Shown one piece after another: positions 1-7,568 of a stretch of DNA of 24,040 bases (the first letter of the stretch is position 1; every line of letters begins with the position of its first letter). Location of the stretch: NCBI GenBank assembly GCA_964371195.1, contig CAYJLD010000036.1, positions 1 through 24,040 of the forward strand, read 5' to 3'. The position numbers were made by a program, and so were the translations under genes. The notes below the pieces were generated by a model. That model worked only from the letters and a program-made list of their open reading frames with translations. It did not search any database and had not been told where the DNA came from. The stretch comes from CAYJAD01 sp964371195 (GTDB lineage: Bacteria > Desulfobacterota > Desulfovibrionia > Desulfovibrionales > Desulfovibrionaceae).

Positions 1-54
1 CGCCTCGACCTGCAACTTTGGCTTCCACATCCCCGTCGAAACCAATGCGCCCCC
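1..54 (-). ncRNA. ssrA: tmRNA (transfer-messenger RNA), 5' end only
   Basis: Read on the minus strand from position 54, the sequence opens with GGGGGC and continues with GGTTTCGACGGGG, then AAGCC, a GTTGCA segment and GTCGAGG. This closely follows the conserved 5' portion of bacterial tmRNA: the acceptor-stem strand, the tRNA-like domain containing the TTCGACGGG block, then the start of helix 2 and pseudoknot 1. The molecule rescues stalled ribosomes with SmpB and tags the nascent peptide for proteolysis. The tag-coding region and 3' CCA end lie outside the window to the left. It is transcribed in the same direction as the TVP38-type gene that ends 54 bases upstream. The mature 5' end is inferred from the GGGGGC start; RNase P would trim any leader. 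Confidence 0.9.
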
Positions 55-108
55 ATTAACAGTTGGGCATACTAAATTAAGCATTTTTCACAAAAAGGCA
101 AGGTTTAG

Positions 109-780
109 TTATTTATCAACTATACTAGAGTGTTGTTTGTATTTTTTGTATCTTGCATAAACCCAATAACCAAGGCAAAGTGAAACAACATAGAGAATGG
201 CACTATAAAAAGTATTCATTCTTGAGTTTAACTGTAAACCACTTCCCATCATGGCAAATATAAAGTTTTGAGCTAGAAATCCAATGATTGAGCCACCCAA
301 AAAGGATTTAGCTGGAATACGGCTAATACCGGCTAAAAAATTGGTAAGAAAGTTACTCCCCAATGGAACAATGCGCACCACAAGGCTTAATAAAAAAGGG
401 GATTGGCAAATAAAATCATTAAAGCTTCTAAGTTTATGTCCGTATTTTTTGTTTATCCATTCTTGGCCCACAAAGCGTGCATAGCTAAAGCAAATTATAC
501 AGGCAATGGCTGTCCCAATAGTTGCAAAAAGAGTTCCTTGCCATAAGCCAAAGACATAACCGCCAGCAAAACTGCAAATTTGTCTTGGTACCCCCATGGA
601 AATAAGCATTGTAATAACAATGATATAAATAAAAATCCCCCATAAACCTTTAGGTCGTACATATATATCCATCCATTTTTCACTAGCAGCTTGGTCAAAA
701 TCAAAGGCAAGCCAAACACAAATAATAACACTTAGGTATATGGCTAAAGAAGTTATGCGGAATATAAAATTACTTTTCAC
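109..780 (-). CDS. TVP38/TMEM64 (VTT/DedA-like) integral membrane protein
   Basis: A 223-residue, strongly hydrophobic protein with an N-terminal membrane segment (about residues 8-26). A VTT/SNARE-associated domain spans roughly residues 48-182. The family signature is visible as GVPRQICSFAGGYVFG near residues 63-78 (re-entrant loop) and RIVPLGSNFLTNFLAG near 136-151. Members of this family sit in the inner membrane and are proposed to move lipids or small ions; the exact substrate is not known for most. The start is GTG at 780, with AAGG seven bases upstream. The start overlaps the stop of the preceding small gene as GTGA, so translation is probably coupled. The ssrA gene begins 54 bases downstream on the same strand. 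Family assignment is firm; physiological role is not. Confidence 0.85.
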   Translation of the reverse strand: MKSNFIFRITSLAIYLSVIICVWLAFDFDQAASEKWMDIYVRPKGLWGIFIYIIVITMLISMGVPRQICSFAGGYVFGLWQGTLFATIGTAIACIICFSYARFVGQEWINKKYGHKLRSFNDFICQSPFLLSLVVRIVPLGSNFLTNFLAGISRIPAKSFLGGSIIGFLAQNFIFAMMGSGLQLNSRMNTFYSAILYVVSLCLGYWVYARYKKYKQHSSIVDK

Positions 781-1031
781 TGCTTAGCCTTATGCAACCA
801 GAGCAAGGGGAGGATTAATAGTTCACCCAAAAATAAAAATATATCATTATCGACATAGCCAATAACACATAAACAAATAGCGCCCAGAATAGCAATTATA
901 AATGAAGAGTGTGGGCGAAAGAAAAAGTAAATCTGTAATATTATACCACATATAAGCAATAGTGGCCCCACGTAAAGATTCCAGTGCAAGTAAGAAAGCA
1001 TAAATTTATCATAATCTACATATGAAGGCAT
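777..1031 (-). CDS. Small hydrophobic hypothetical membrane protein
   Basis: About 84 residues if started at the ATG at 1031. A TTG at 1043 would add four residues; neither start has a clear Shine-Dalgarno site. The product is almost entirely hydrophobic, with three likely membrane spans separated by short charged turns (a FFFRPH turn and a YVDND turn) and a basic LHKAKQ end. I do not recognise a family. It overlaps the downstream TVP38-type gene by four bases (GTGA), which supports it being a real gene expressed in the same transcript. It could be a small partner or assembly factor for that membrane protein. That role is inferred only from coupling. Confidence 0.6.
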   Translation of the reverse strand: MPSYVDYDKFMLSYLHWNLYVGPLLLICGIILQIYFFFRPHSSFIIAILGAICLCVIGYVDNDIFLFLGELLILPLLWLHKAKQ

Positions 1032-1153
1032 TGCAAATTGCAAAATGAGGATTATATTTTTTAAGGCATTTTACAAGGTATTAAAAAGTAAAGTTTATTT
1101 TACTAAAAAGTATTAATATTATTTACAAAATTAAGTTTACAACTGGAGAATAT

Positions 1154-2470
1154 ATGATCAACTTAACTCCTCGCGAAGTAGTAGCAGAGCTTGATAAATA
1201 TATAGTGGGCCAAGAGCAGGCTAAAAAAATGGTAGCTGTAGCTGTGCGCAATAGATGGCGTAGAAGTAGGCTCTTGCCAGAATTAAGAGATGAAGTGGCC
1301 CCTAAAAACATTATAATGATGGGACCAACCGGAGTTGGAAAAACAGAAATTGCAAGGCGTTTAGCTAGGCTATGTGGTGTTCCCTTTGTGAAGGTAGAAG
1401 CTACAAAATTTACTGAAGTAGGTTATGTAGGGCGTGATGTAGAGTCCATGGTTCGCGACCTTATGGAAATTAGTATAAACCTTGTGCGCGAAGAAGAAAA
1501 TGCGCGAGTGAAGGAAGCTGCTGAAGCGGCAGCGGAGTCACGTTTACTTGACCTTTTGTTGCCAGCATCATTTGGTGGTGATGGTAGCCGTGATAGTACA
1601 CGTGAAAAACTACGCCAACAATTGCGTCAAGGTTTTATGGATGATCGTGAAGTGGAAATGGAAGTCTTAGAGCAGTCTGGCCCAAGCATTGATATTTTTG
1701 CTATACCTGGTATGGAGGGTATGGGTACACAAGTTAAGGATATGTTTGGCAAAGCTTTTCCACCAAAGCCTAAAAAGCGCAAGATGAAAATTGGTCAAGC
1801 TTTTAATGTGTTAGTTCAAGAAGAGTCTGGCAAGCTTGTTGATGAGGATTCAATCATGGATAGGGCGCGTGAGCGCGTGGAGCAGGGTGGTATTATTTTT
1901 ATTGATGAAATTGATAAAATTGCTAGTACATCAAGTTCTCGCTCTTCGGATATTTCACGCGAAGGAGTACAACGTGACCTTTTACCCATTGTAGAAGGTA
2001 GTGTTGTGAATACTAAATATGGTATGATTAAAACAGATCATATTTTATTTATTGCGGCTGGGGCTTTTCATTTTAGTAAGCCTTCTGATTTAATACCAGA
2101 ATTGCAGGGGCGTTTTCCATTACGTGTTGAATTGCAAGCACTTGGTCGCAAAGAATTTTTACGTATCTTAACAGAACCAGATAATGCCTTAACACGTCAA
2201 TATATGGCTCTACTTGAAACGGAAGGAGTTAAAATCACCTATACTGATGACGGTTTAGAGGAGATTGCAGCCTTTGCAGAGGAAACCAATACTCAAACTG
2301 AAAATATCGGTGCGCGCCGTCTTTATACCATAATGGAAAAAATCTTAGCAGATATTTCATTTGAAGCTCCAGAAAAGTCTGGTACAGAACTTGTGGTTGA
2401 TAAAGTGTATGTTGAAGAACACTTACAAGATGTTCGCGTAGATAAAGATTTAACTCGCTATATTTTATAA
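1154..2470 (+). CDS. hslU: HslU, ATPase subunit of the HslUV (ClpQY) protease
   Basis: 438 residues, normal for the family. It is the AAA+ unfoldase that feeds substrates to the HslV peptidase in the cytoplasm. Visible features are the N-terminal PREVVAELDKYIVGQ block, Walker A GPTGVGKT (57-64), the substrate pore motif GYVGRDVESMVRDL (about 90-103), an intermediate I-domain (about 105-240), Walker B IIFIDEID (247-254, with D251 and E252), and a sensor/arginine region GARRLYTIMEKIL near the end. The last residues, DLTRYIL, match the C-terminal tail that docks into HslV. The start ATG at 1154 has GGAGAA just upstream. hslV, often directly upstream of hslU, is absent; the neighbour there is divergent. 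menA follows 45 bases downstream on the same strand. Confidence 0.97.
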   Translation: MINLTPREVVAELDKYIVGQEQAKKMVAVAVRNRWRRSRLLPELRDEVAPKNIIMMGPTGVGKTEIARRLARLCGVPFVKVEATKFTEVGYVGRDVESMVRDLMEISINLVREEENARVKEAAEAAAESRLLDLLLPASFGGDGSRDSTREKLRQQLRQGFMDDREVEMEVLEQSGPSIDIFAIPGMEGMGTQVKDMFGKAFPPKPKKRKMKIGQAFNVLVQEESGKLVDEDSIMDRARERVEQGGIIFIDEIDKIASTSSSRSSDISREGVQRDLLPIVEGSVVNTKYGMIKTDHILFIAAGAFHFSKPSDLIPELQGRFPLRVELQALGRKEFLRILTEPDNALTRQYMALLETEGVKITYTDDGLEEIAAFAEETNTQTENIGARRLYTIMEKILADISFEAPEKSGTELVVDKVYVEEHLQDVRVDKDLTRYIL

Positions 2471-2515
2471 GAATTAAAAAGTTGATGTATCACTTTAACA
2501 TGAGTAGTTTAAGTT

Positions 2516-3418
2516 ATGAACTCAACAATTAGGGCTTGGATATGCGCCATGCGTCCGCGCACCTTACCCCTGTCACTCTCAGTGATCTTTTTGGGAGCAG
2601 GGCTAGCTGCAAGTCATGGTTTTTTTTCTTGGACTATTCTTTTATTTACTGTAATATTAGCTATTTTACTACAAGCTCTTTCTGACTTTGCCAATGATTA
2701 TGGTGATGCAAAAAATAATCTTGATGGAGAAGATAGAGTTGGACCAACTCGCACTGTTTCTTCTGGTGCTATTACACCAAAACAAATGCTTAAAGGAATT
2801 TACCTTGTTATTACACTAATTTTTATCAATGGCATTATACTTTTCAGCCTAAGTTTTGGTAGTAATGTATGGAAATGGTTGATATTTGGACTTTTGCTTT
2901 GCTTTGCTGTTTGGGCCGCTATATCCTATACCATGGGAAAAAAACCATATGGCTACAGGGCTAGGGGAGATTATTATGTATTTATCTTTTTTGGACTTGT
3001 TTCTGTGCTTGGCTCATACTATCTTTACACCGATACTTTAACTAGTGCACTATTATTACCAGCCACTGCTGCAGGTTTACTATCCACTGCGGTATTAAAT
3101 ATTAATAATACTAGAGACATGGAAGGTGATAAAAAAAATGGTAAATATACTATAGCCATTAGACTTGGAGCAAAGGGGGCAAGGGTTTATCAAGTATGTT
3201 TGGTATCTTTTGCAATTGTGTGTTGGCTTATTTATCTTGCCACAACATTTGCGCCTTGGGCTGTCTTACTCATACTTCTTGCTCTACCAATTATAAAAAG
3301 TACACATAGGGTATTTAATACATATGATACAAGTATATTAAATCACCAACTTAAAGTAACAGCTTTAAGTATTGCCTTTTTTCATATTTCCATGGCAATC
3401 ATACTTGCACAATTATGA
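2516..3418 (+). CDS. menA: MenA-like 1,4-dihydroxy-2-naphthoate polyprenyltransferase (UbiA superfamily)
   Basis: 300 residues with about eight to nine membrane segments. The UbiA superfamily attaches isoprenoid chains to aromatic acceptors; MenA makes demethylmenaquinone for anaerobic respiration. The N-terminal RPRTLPLS block (13-20) and the metal-binding aspartate motif NDYGDAKNNLD (60-70) are MenA-like. So are GPTRTVSSGAIT (76-87), a GYRARGDYYVFIFFG loop (about 146-160) and the second aspartate motif NNTRDMEGD (197-205). Together these resemble MenA more than UbiA or CyoE. Because relatives may use the futalosine route, the acceptor could be a different naphthoate and the gene could be the pathway's UbiA-type enzyme. 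Start is ATG at 2516, with only a weak GAG site. The gene runs tail to tail with the histidine kinase, overlapping it by six bases. Confidence 0.85.
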   Translation: MNSTIRAWICAMRPRTLPLSLSVIFLGAGLAASHGFFSWTILLFTVILAILLQALSDFANDYGDAKNNLDGEDRVGPTRTVSSGAITPKQMLKGIYLVITLIFINGIILFSLSFGSNVWKWLIFGLLLCFAVWAAISYTMGKKPYGYRARGDYYVFIFFGLVSVLGSYYLYTDTLTSALLLPATAAGLLSTAVLNINNTRDMEGDKKNGKYTIAIRLGAKGARVYQVCLVSFAIVCWLIYLATTFAPWAVLLILLALPIIKSTHRVFNTYDTSILNHQLKVTALSIAFFHISMAIILAQL

Positions 3419-5485
3419 TTGCTTCTTTTTAAGCCAATATTCAAGCGTGTTATATAATATATTTGGATCAATTGGTTTTGTTATATGATCATTCATGCCG
3501 TTTTTTAAGCTTTTTTCTTTATCTCCTGCCATGGCATGAGCAGACATGGCAATAATAGGTAATGTATTAAACTTAGGGTTTTGGCGAATTAGCTTAGTCG
3601 CAGTTAAGCCATCCATAATTGGCATTTGAATATCCATTAGTACAATATCATAACCTGCTTTATTTAGCATCTCAATAGCTTCTTGCCCGTCATTAGCTAT
3701 ATCTATGGTATAGCCAACATTTTGCAATAGCTCCTTAGCTATAATTTGATTAATTTGATTATCCTCAACTAATAATATGTGGCCAGTATATGATTTTTTT
3801 TCATTAACAGCACTCATATCAATAATAGGATTAGCTTCATGCTCTTCTTGGGCCAATTCAAAGATAGTTGTAAAATAAAAAGTTGAACCTTGCCCAAGTA
3901 CACTTTCAACCCATATATCACCTTGCATCATTTCAACAAGATTTTTAGATATGGCAAGTCCAAGCCCAGTGCCACCATATTTACGCGTAACTGAAGTATC
4001 AGCTTGAGTAAAAGCAGTGAAAAGATTCTTAATTTGCTCTTTACTAAGTCCAATACCTGTATCAGAAACTTGAAAATGACAATGTAGTTTATTATTACCT
4101 TGAATAGTGCATTTAATCTTTACATCTACACTACCTTTGCTGGTGAATTTGATGGCATTACTTACTAAATTGAGTAGAACTTGCTTTAACCGTAAGGGAT
4201 CGCCAAGTAAATTTGTGTGTGCAAATTCGCAACGTTCTATACTATAGCTTAAGCCTTTTTCTTGAACAGTAGGCTCTAAAAGGCTTTCTAGTTCGCTACT
4301 TACCTCATATAGAGTAAATGATGTGTACTCCATTTGAAGCTTACCAGCTTCAATTTTAGAAAAATCAAGAATATCATTGATAATCCTCAGTAATTCCTTA
4401 GTGGAGAACAAAGCTTTTTGCATGAAATTTGTTTGTACTTTATCAAGCTCAGTGGCTGATAAAACATGTAATAAACCCAAGACACCATTCATAGGTGTAC
4501 GTATTTCATGACTCATATTGGCTAAGAATTCACTCTTAGCCATAGCACTTTTTTCTGCGGCAATCCTTGAAAGTTCAATATCACTAAGCATTTTTTTAGT
4601 TTCACGTAAGTCTAAAACATAACCAATATAAAGTTCTTCATGCTCAATATTTGCACGAATAAGTGTTATATCAACAGGCAAAGCTTCATCATCGGCGGTG
4701 AAAAGCAGTATCTCAAAATTTGTATAACCATCTTCCTTAGCGCGTAAAAAATTTTCTTGTAATATTTGTCCAGAATCTTCACCATTAGGTTGATTGCGTG
4801 GTAAATAGTTCATGATAGTATCAATATACTCTTGTTTAGAGCTCATATTCATAATTTCAAGAGCTTTGTCATTACAATCAAAGATTTGAAAATCAGCATT
4901 AAGCAAATTAATACCCATAGGTATACCATTTAATATGGCTTCAGTTCGCTTTTCAGCATTTTTAGATTTTTTAATGTTTTCTTCTAGTTCTCTCAAATCT
5001 CTTAAATAACCAATGGCAACGTATTCACCATTATGCTTAGCCCGAATTCCTTTAATTTCTGAAGGCAACTCTTTACCATCAACAGTTCTACCCATCCAAT
5101 AGCAACTAGTTGAGCCTTCAATCAAAACTTTAGTAATTTCTTGACGCATACGCTCAATGGAATTTACACCATCTGGTTGGATTTCTGGAAATAGGGTGGG
5201 GAAGTTGTCTAAAAATTCTTGAGCTTCATTCAAACCAAAGGCCAAAGCTAAAGCCTTGTTACAATCAACAAGGTTGCCATTTTTATCCCAAATTAGAGCC
5301 CCGAAAGGACTTTTATCTAGCATAACCTTGGCATAAGCATCAGCATCGTGTTTATGAGAAGAGGCTTCTTTTCCTTCTTTGATACTAGCTAGCTGATTAC
5401 GTAATTGCTCAAGCTCGGCTTTAAGAATATTATATTCTTCAAGCGACACCGTATTATCATAAGATTTAATTGTTTCTTTTTTCAT
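3413..5485 (-). CDS. Soluble hybrid sensor histidine kinase with two PAS domains and a receiver
   Basis: 690 residues from the ATG at 5485; a TTG at 5524 would add 13. No membrane segment or signal peptide is visible, so it should sense a cytoplasmic cue. Order: a short N-terminal coiled coil (about 15-38), PAS-1 (about 52-165), PAS-2 (about 180-298), a HisKA dimerisation domain with H-box MSHEIRTPMNG (phospho-His H326), and a HATPase_c domain. The latter has an N-box around LNLVSNAIKF (439-448), DTGIGL (475-480) and GGTGLGLAIS (504-513). A C-terminal receiver has an acidic pocket at E574/D575, phospho-acceptor D618 in VLMDIQMP and K670. The receiver has no DNA-binding output, so phosphotransfer to another protein is expected. 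It lies 100 bases downstream of the RluB gene on the same strand, and no separate response regulator is nearby. The signal and target are unknown. Confidence 0.93.
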   Translation of the reverse strand: MKKETIKSYDNTVSLEEYNILKAELEQLRNQLASIKEGKEASSHKHDADAYAKVMLDKSPFGALIWDKNGNLVDCNKALALAFGLNEAQEFLDNFPTLFPEIQPDGVNSIERMRQEITKVLIEGSTSCYWMGRTVDGKELPSEIKGIRAKHNGEYVAIGYLRDLRELEENIKKSKNAEKRTEAILNGIPMGINLLNADFQIFDCNDKALEIMNMSSKQEYIDTIMNYLPRNQPNGEDSGQILQENFLRAKEDGYTNFEILLFTADDEALPVDITLIRANIEHEELYIGYVLDLRETKKMLSDIELSRIAAEKSAMAKSEFLANMSHEIRTPMNGVLGLLHVLSATELDKVQTNFMQKALFSTKELLRIINDILDFSKIEAGKLQMEYTSFTLYEVSSELESLLEPTVQEKGLSYSIERCEFAHTNLLGDPLRLKQVLLNLVSNAIKFTSKGSVDVKIKCTIQGNNKLHCHFQVSDTGIGLSKEQIKNLFTAFTQADTSVTRKYGGTGLGLAISKNLVEMMQGDIWVESVLGQGSTFYFTTIFELAQEEHEANPIIDMSAVNEKKSYTGHILLVEDNQINQIIAKELLQNVGYTIDIANDGQEAIEMLNKAGYDIVLMDIQMPIMDGLTATKLIRQNPKFNTLPIIAMSAHAMAGDKEKSLKNGMNDHITKPIDPNILYNTLEYWLKKKQS

Positions 5486-5585
5486 ATTATAATAATTAGT
5501 AATCCTAAAATACTTGAAGCCCAAATAGTATATACATTCTCATTTTATAAATGTCTATATCTAATCATCCATGAACAATTAAATT

Positions 5586-6344
5586 TTATCCACTTAAAGA
5601 CTTTATTTCTTCAGCATTTAGTTCTCGAACCTGTCCAGCCTCTAAATCACCCAACAATACATCTCCCTGTGCAATGCGTATTAACTTAAAAATTGTCAAA
5701 TCTAAGTCACGACACATACGTCGAATTTGTCTATTTATTCCTTGAGTTAGGGTCATTTCTAACAATGTGGTGTTGGTATTTTTATTGGGCTTGCGCACAA
5801 TCTCAACCTTAACTGGTGCAAGCTTTTCTCCCTCTTGCAAAGTCATACCACCTTGCATGATATTAAGCATAGCTTCGCTGACTTCTTCGCGCACAAGTAC
5901 TCGATATGTTTTGGTAAGGTCATGACTAGGATGAGCTAACTTTTGAGCAAAATCTCCATCATCTGTTAAAATTAATAGTCCTTCTGAAAAATAATCCAGA
6001 CGACCAACACTAAATAGGCGCTTATCTTTCCATTTTTTAGGCAATATATCAAAAATTGTACTACGACCTTCAGGATCATAAGCTGTACACATGGTTTGCA
6101 CTGGTTTATGCAGCATTAAATAGCAACGCTTAGAACTACGCAACACTTCTTGACCATTAAGGCAAATACTATCATTTGGTAAAACACGATGGCCAAGCTC
6201 CGTAACTTGTTTACCGTTGACCATAATTTTTCCAGCAACAATTAATTCTTCAGCCTTACGCCTAGAGCAAATACCTGCATCAGCTAAAGCCTTATTAATA
6301 CGTACACCCATTGCTTGTTTATTTTGATTTTTACCTTGAGTCAT
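5586..6344 (-). CDS. rluB: RluB/RsuA-family rRNA pseudouridine synthase
   Basis: 252 residues. An S4 RNA-binding domain (about 14-65) with RINKALADAGICSRRKAEE and GKIMVNGKQV is followed by the catalytic domain. The catalytic motif is GRLDYFSEGLLILTDDGDF, in which D117 is the expected nucleophile, followed by LAHPS and KTYRVLV. The block LHKPVQTMCTAYDPEGR (79-95) has the CT.xDPEGR form seen in RluB, which modifies a uridine in helix 89 of 23S rRNA. RsuA- or RluE/F-like specificity cannot be excluded from sequence alone. Start ATG at 6344 is preceded by AAGGAC at good spacing. A perfect 16-base palindrome lies 19-34 bases upstream of the start. Confidence 0.92.
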   Translation of the reverse strand: MTQGKNQNKQAMGVRINKALADAGICSRRKAEELIVAGKIMVNGKQVTELGHRVLPNDSICLNGQEVLRSSKRCYLMLHKPVQTMCTAYDPEGRSTIFDILPKKWKDKRLFSVGRLDYFSEGLLILTDDGDFAQKLAHPSHDLTKTYRVLVREEVSEAMLNIMQGGMTLQEGEKLAPVKVEIVRKPNKNTNTTLLEMTLTQGINRQIRRMCRDLDLTIFKLIRIAQGDVLLGDLEAGQVRELNAEEIKSLSG

Positions 6345-6362
6345 GCTTGTCCTTTTTGTTCG

Positions 6363-6378
6363 TTTTAAGCGCTTAAAA
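6363..6378. promoter_or_regulatory. Perfect 16-base palindrome upstream of rluB
   Basis: TTTTAAGCGCTTAAAA is a perfect dyad ending 19 bases from the rluB start codon, followed on its right by an A/T run. Its position fits an operator overlapping the rluB promoter or leader. As RNA it would form a stem with no loop, so a DNA-binding site is more likely than a hairpin. Binding protein unknown. Confidence 0.4.
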
Positions 6379-6413
6379 AAAAATTTTTGATCTTAGTATC
6401 AAGTAAATTTATC

Positions 6414-6445
6414 TAATGGCTAAAATAAAATTAGTACAGCCATTA
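6414..6445. repeat. Inverted repeat with 8-base arms
   Basis: TAATGGCT at 6414-6421 is the exact reverse complement of AGCCATTA at 6438-6445, separated by 16 AT-rich bases. No T-run follows on either strand, so it does not look like a terminator. Arm spacing suits a dimeric regulator binding two half sites, or a weak leader hairpin in the rluB transcript. Function unproven. Confidence 0.35.
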
Positions 6446-6856
6446 TGTGATTTTTTTCAACGCGCATCTAGGATAATATGCAATGGGAAAAAACAAAAGC
6501 ATCAATATTTGCGGAAAAAAAATAGCTCTTGGTAATTTGTAAAGTGCATAATTTGTAAATAGTGTTAAATCATTTTAACTGCCTGAGTTTATATATAATT
6601 CAATTTATCAAAGTTTACATAATTACCATTATGGGACATGGATGTATGAAAAATAGTTATTTGAACATAGGTATAGCTACCCTATCTAAGGTTAGAAAAT
6701 ACATAAAGATGGCATCTATACTACCTATGATAATTTTTGAAGCTTACAAATAAAATTTACTAAATTTATAGTGGTTAAATATTAATAATAAATTGAAAAT
6801 ACGTATTAAATAATTATTTTATCATAATTTTTCTTTAAAAATATCTTTATATGCAG

Positions 6857-6875
6857 GCTTGCCATGTCTGCAAGC
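6857..6875. repeat. Small hairpin upstream of rdgC
   Basis: GCTTGC (6857-6862) and GCAAGC (6870-6875) are exact complements around a seven-base loop, ending 69 bases before the rdgC start. In this AT-rich gap it is a locally GC-rich structure. It could be a leader hairpin of the rdgC transcript or an operator; no U-run follows, so it is not a standard terminator. Confidence 0.3.
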
Positions 6876-6944
6876 ACCAAGTATAAGAAAGAGATAAAGG
6901 CAAAAATGCCACATAAATTTTTAGCAGTCCTATAAGGAGTTTTT

Positions 6945-7565
6945 ATGGGATTTTTAAGTGCGTCATGTAGTTTTACTCGTTTTCGTATCATTGATGACAT
7001 TCCAAAGGATTTATGGGAACAAATTCCAGATAAGCTTAAGCAATTTGCTTTTCAAGATATTGATGAAGTACCTTTAGAGCGTGCTTTTGGTTGGACTTGT
7101 TTTGAAGATATGCTTGATATGCAATGGCATACTGCTCCACCTCAAAAAGGTGCATACATTGTTTTTTCTTTGCGTTTGGACACAAGGCGCATACCGGCTG
7201 GAGTTATTAAAAAACATTTTGCCATAGCATTAAGGGATGAAAAGCAAAGCTTAATTGAACAAAATAAAAAATTCATCAGCCGTGAGCGTAAAAAAGAGTT
7301 AAAAGAACAAGTGATTATACGTTTACGTAGTCGTTTTTTACCAGTTCCAGCTGAGTTTAATGTTATTTGGGCAACTGATAGCAATTATATTTGGTTTGCC
7401 TCAACGCAAGGTAAGATGATTGATATGTTTATGGAATATTTTACTCAAACTTTCGATTTACACCTTGAGCAAATGATACCCTATAACCTTGCCATGGGTA
7501 TGTTAGATGAAGCCAAATTAACTCATCTTGACCGCCTTGAGCCTACACATTTTGCCACGGAGTAA
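6945..7565 (+). CDS. rdgC: Short RdgC-family recombination-associated protein
   Basis: 206 residues, against about 300 for the E. coli protein. The first residues (GFLSASCSFTRFRI) and the middle block KKELKEQVIIRLRSRFLPVP (about 126-145) match the RdgC family. So does the final region, which has a WAT...YIWFAS strand, a helix with FTQTFDLHLEQMIPYNLA and a threonine/leucine-rich end. RdgC forms a ring-shaped dimer that encircles DNA and restrains RecA. The shorter length suggests loss of part of the finger/tip regions while keeping the ring core; this is inference. Start ATG at 6945 has AAGGAG five bases upstream. The next gene starts three bases after the stop, so the two are very likely co-translated. 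recN lies further along the same run, giving a DNA-recombination context. Confidence 0.82.
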   Translation: MGFLSASCSFTRFRIIDDIPKDLWEQIPDKLKQFAFQDIDEVPLERAFGWTCFEDMLDMQWHTAPPQKGAYIVFSLRLDTRRIPAGVIKKHFAIALRDEKQSLIEQNKKFISRERKKELKEQVIIRLRSRFLPVPAEFNVIWATDSNYIWFASTQGKMIDMFMEYFTQTFDLHLEQMIPYNLAMGMLDEAKLTHLDRLEPTHFATE

Positions 7566-7568
7566 ATA

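Larger units (their letters stand above)
6345..6944. other. 600-base AT-rich intergenic region between divergent rluB and rdgC
   Basis: No credible gene is visible. The open frames here are short, lack ribosome sites or begin at rare codons. The region must hold the divergent promoters for rluB (leftward) and rdgC (rightward), but I see no strong -35/-10 pair. It does contain four inverted repeats, listed separately where supportable: 6363-6378, 6414-6445, 6667-6685 and 6857-6875. The last 12 bases carry the AAGGAG ribosome site of rdgC. Confidence 0.6.

Noticed and set aside
1085..1110. AGTAAA/TTTACT inverted repeat upstream of hslU
   Set aside because: Six-base AT-only arms are common by chance here; no supporting context.
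1044..1153. Promoter-like TTTACA with a poorly matching -10 region between the small membrane gene and hslU
   Set aside because: The best -10 hexamer at 17 bases matches at only three of six positions, and the area is so AT-rich that such matches are expected.
6562..6753. Possible 63-residue plus-strand gene in the rluB-rdgC gap
   Set aside because: It starts with GTG without a ribosome site, has no recognisable features and contains an inverted repeat; it looks like chance coding in AT-rich DNA.
6806..7000. Possible 64-residue minus-strand gene overlapping the rdgC start
   Set aside because: It overlaps the rdgC ribosome site and first codons on the opposite strand, and shows no family features.
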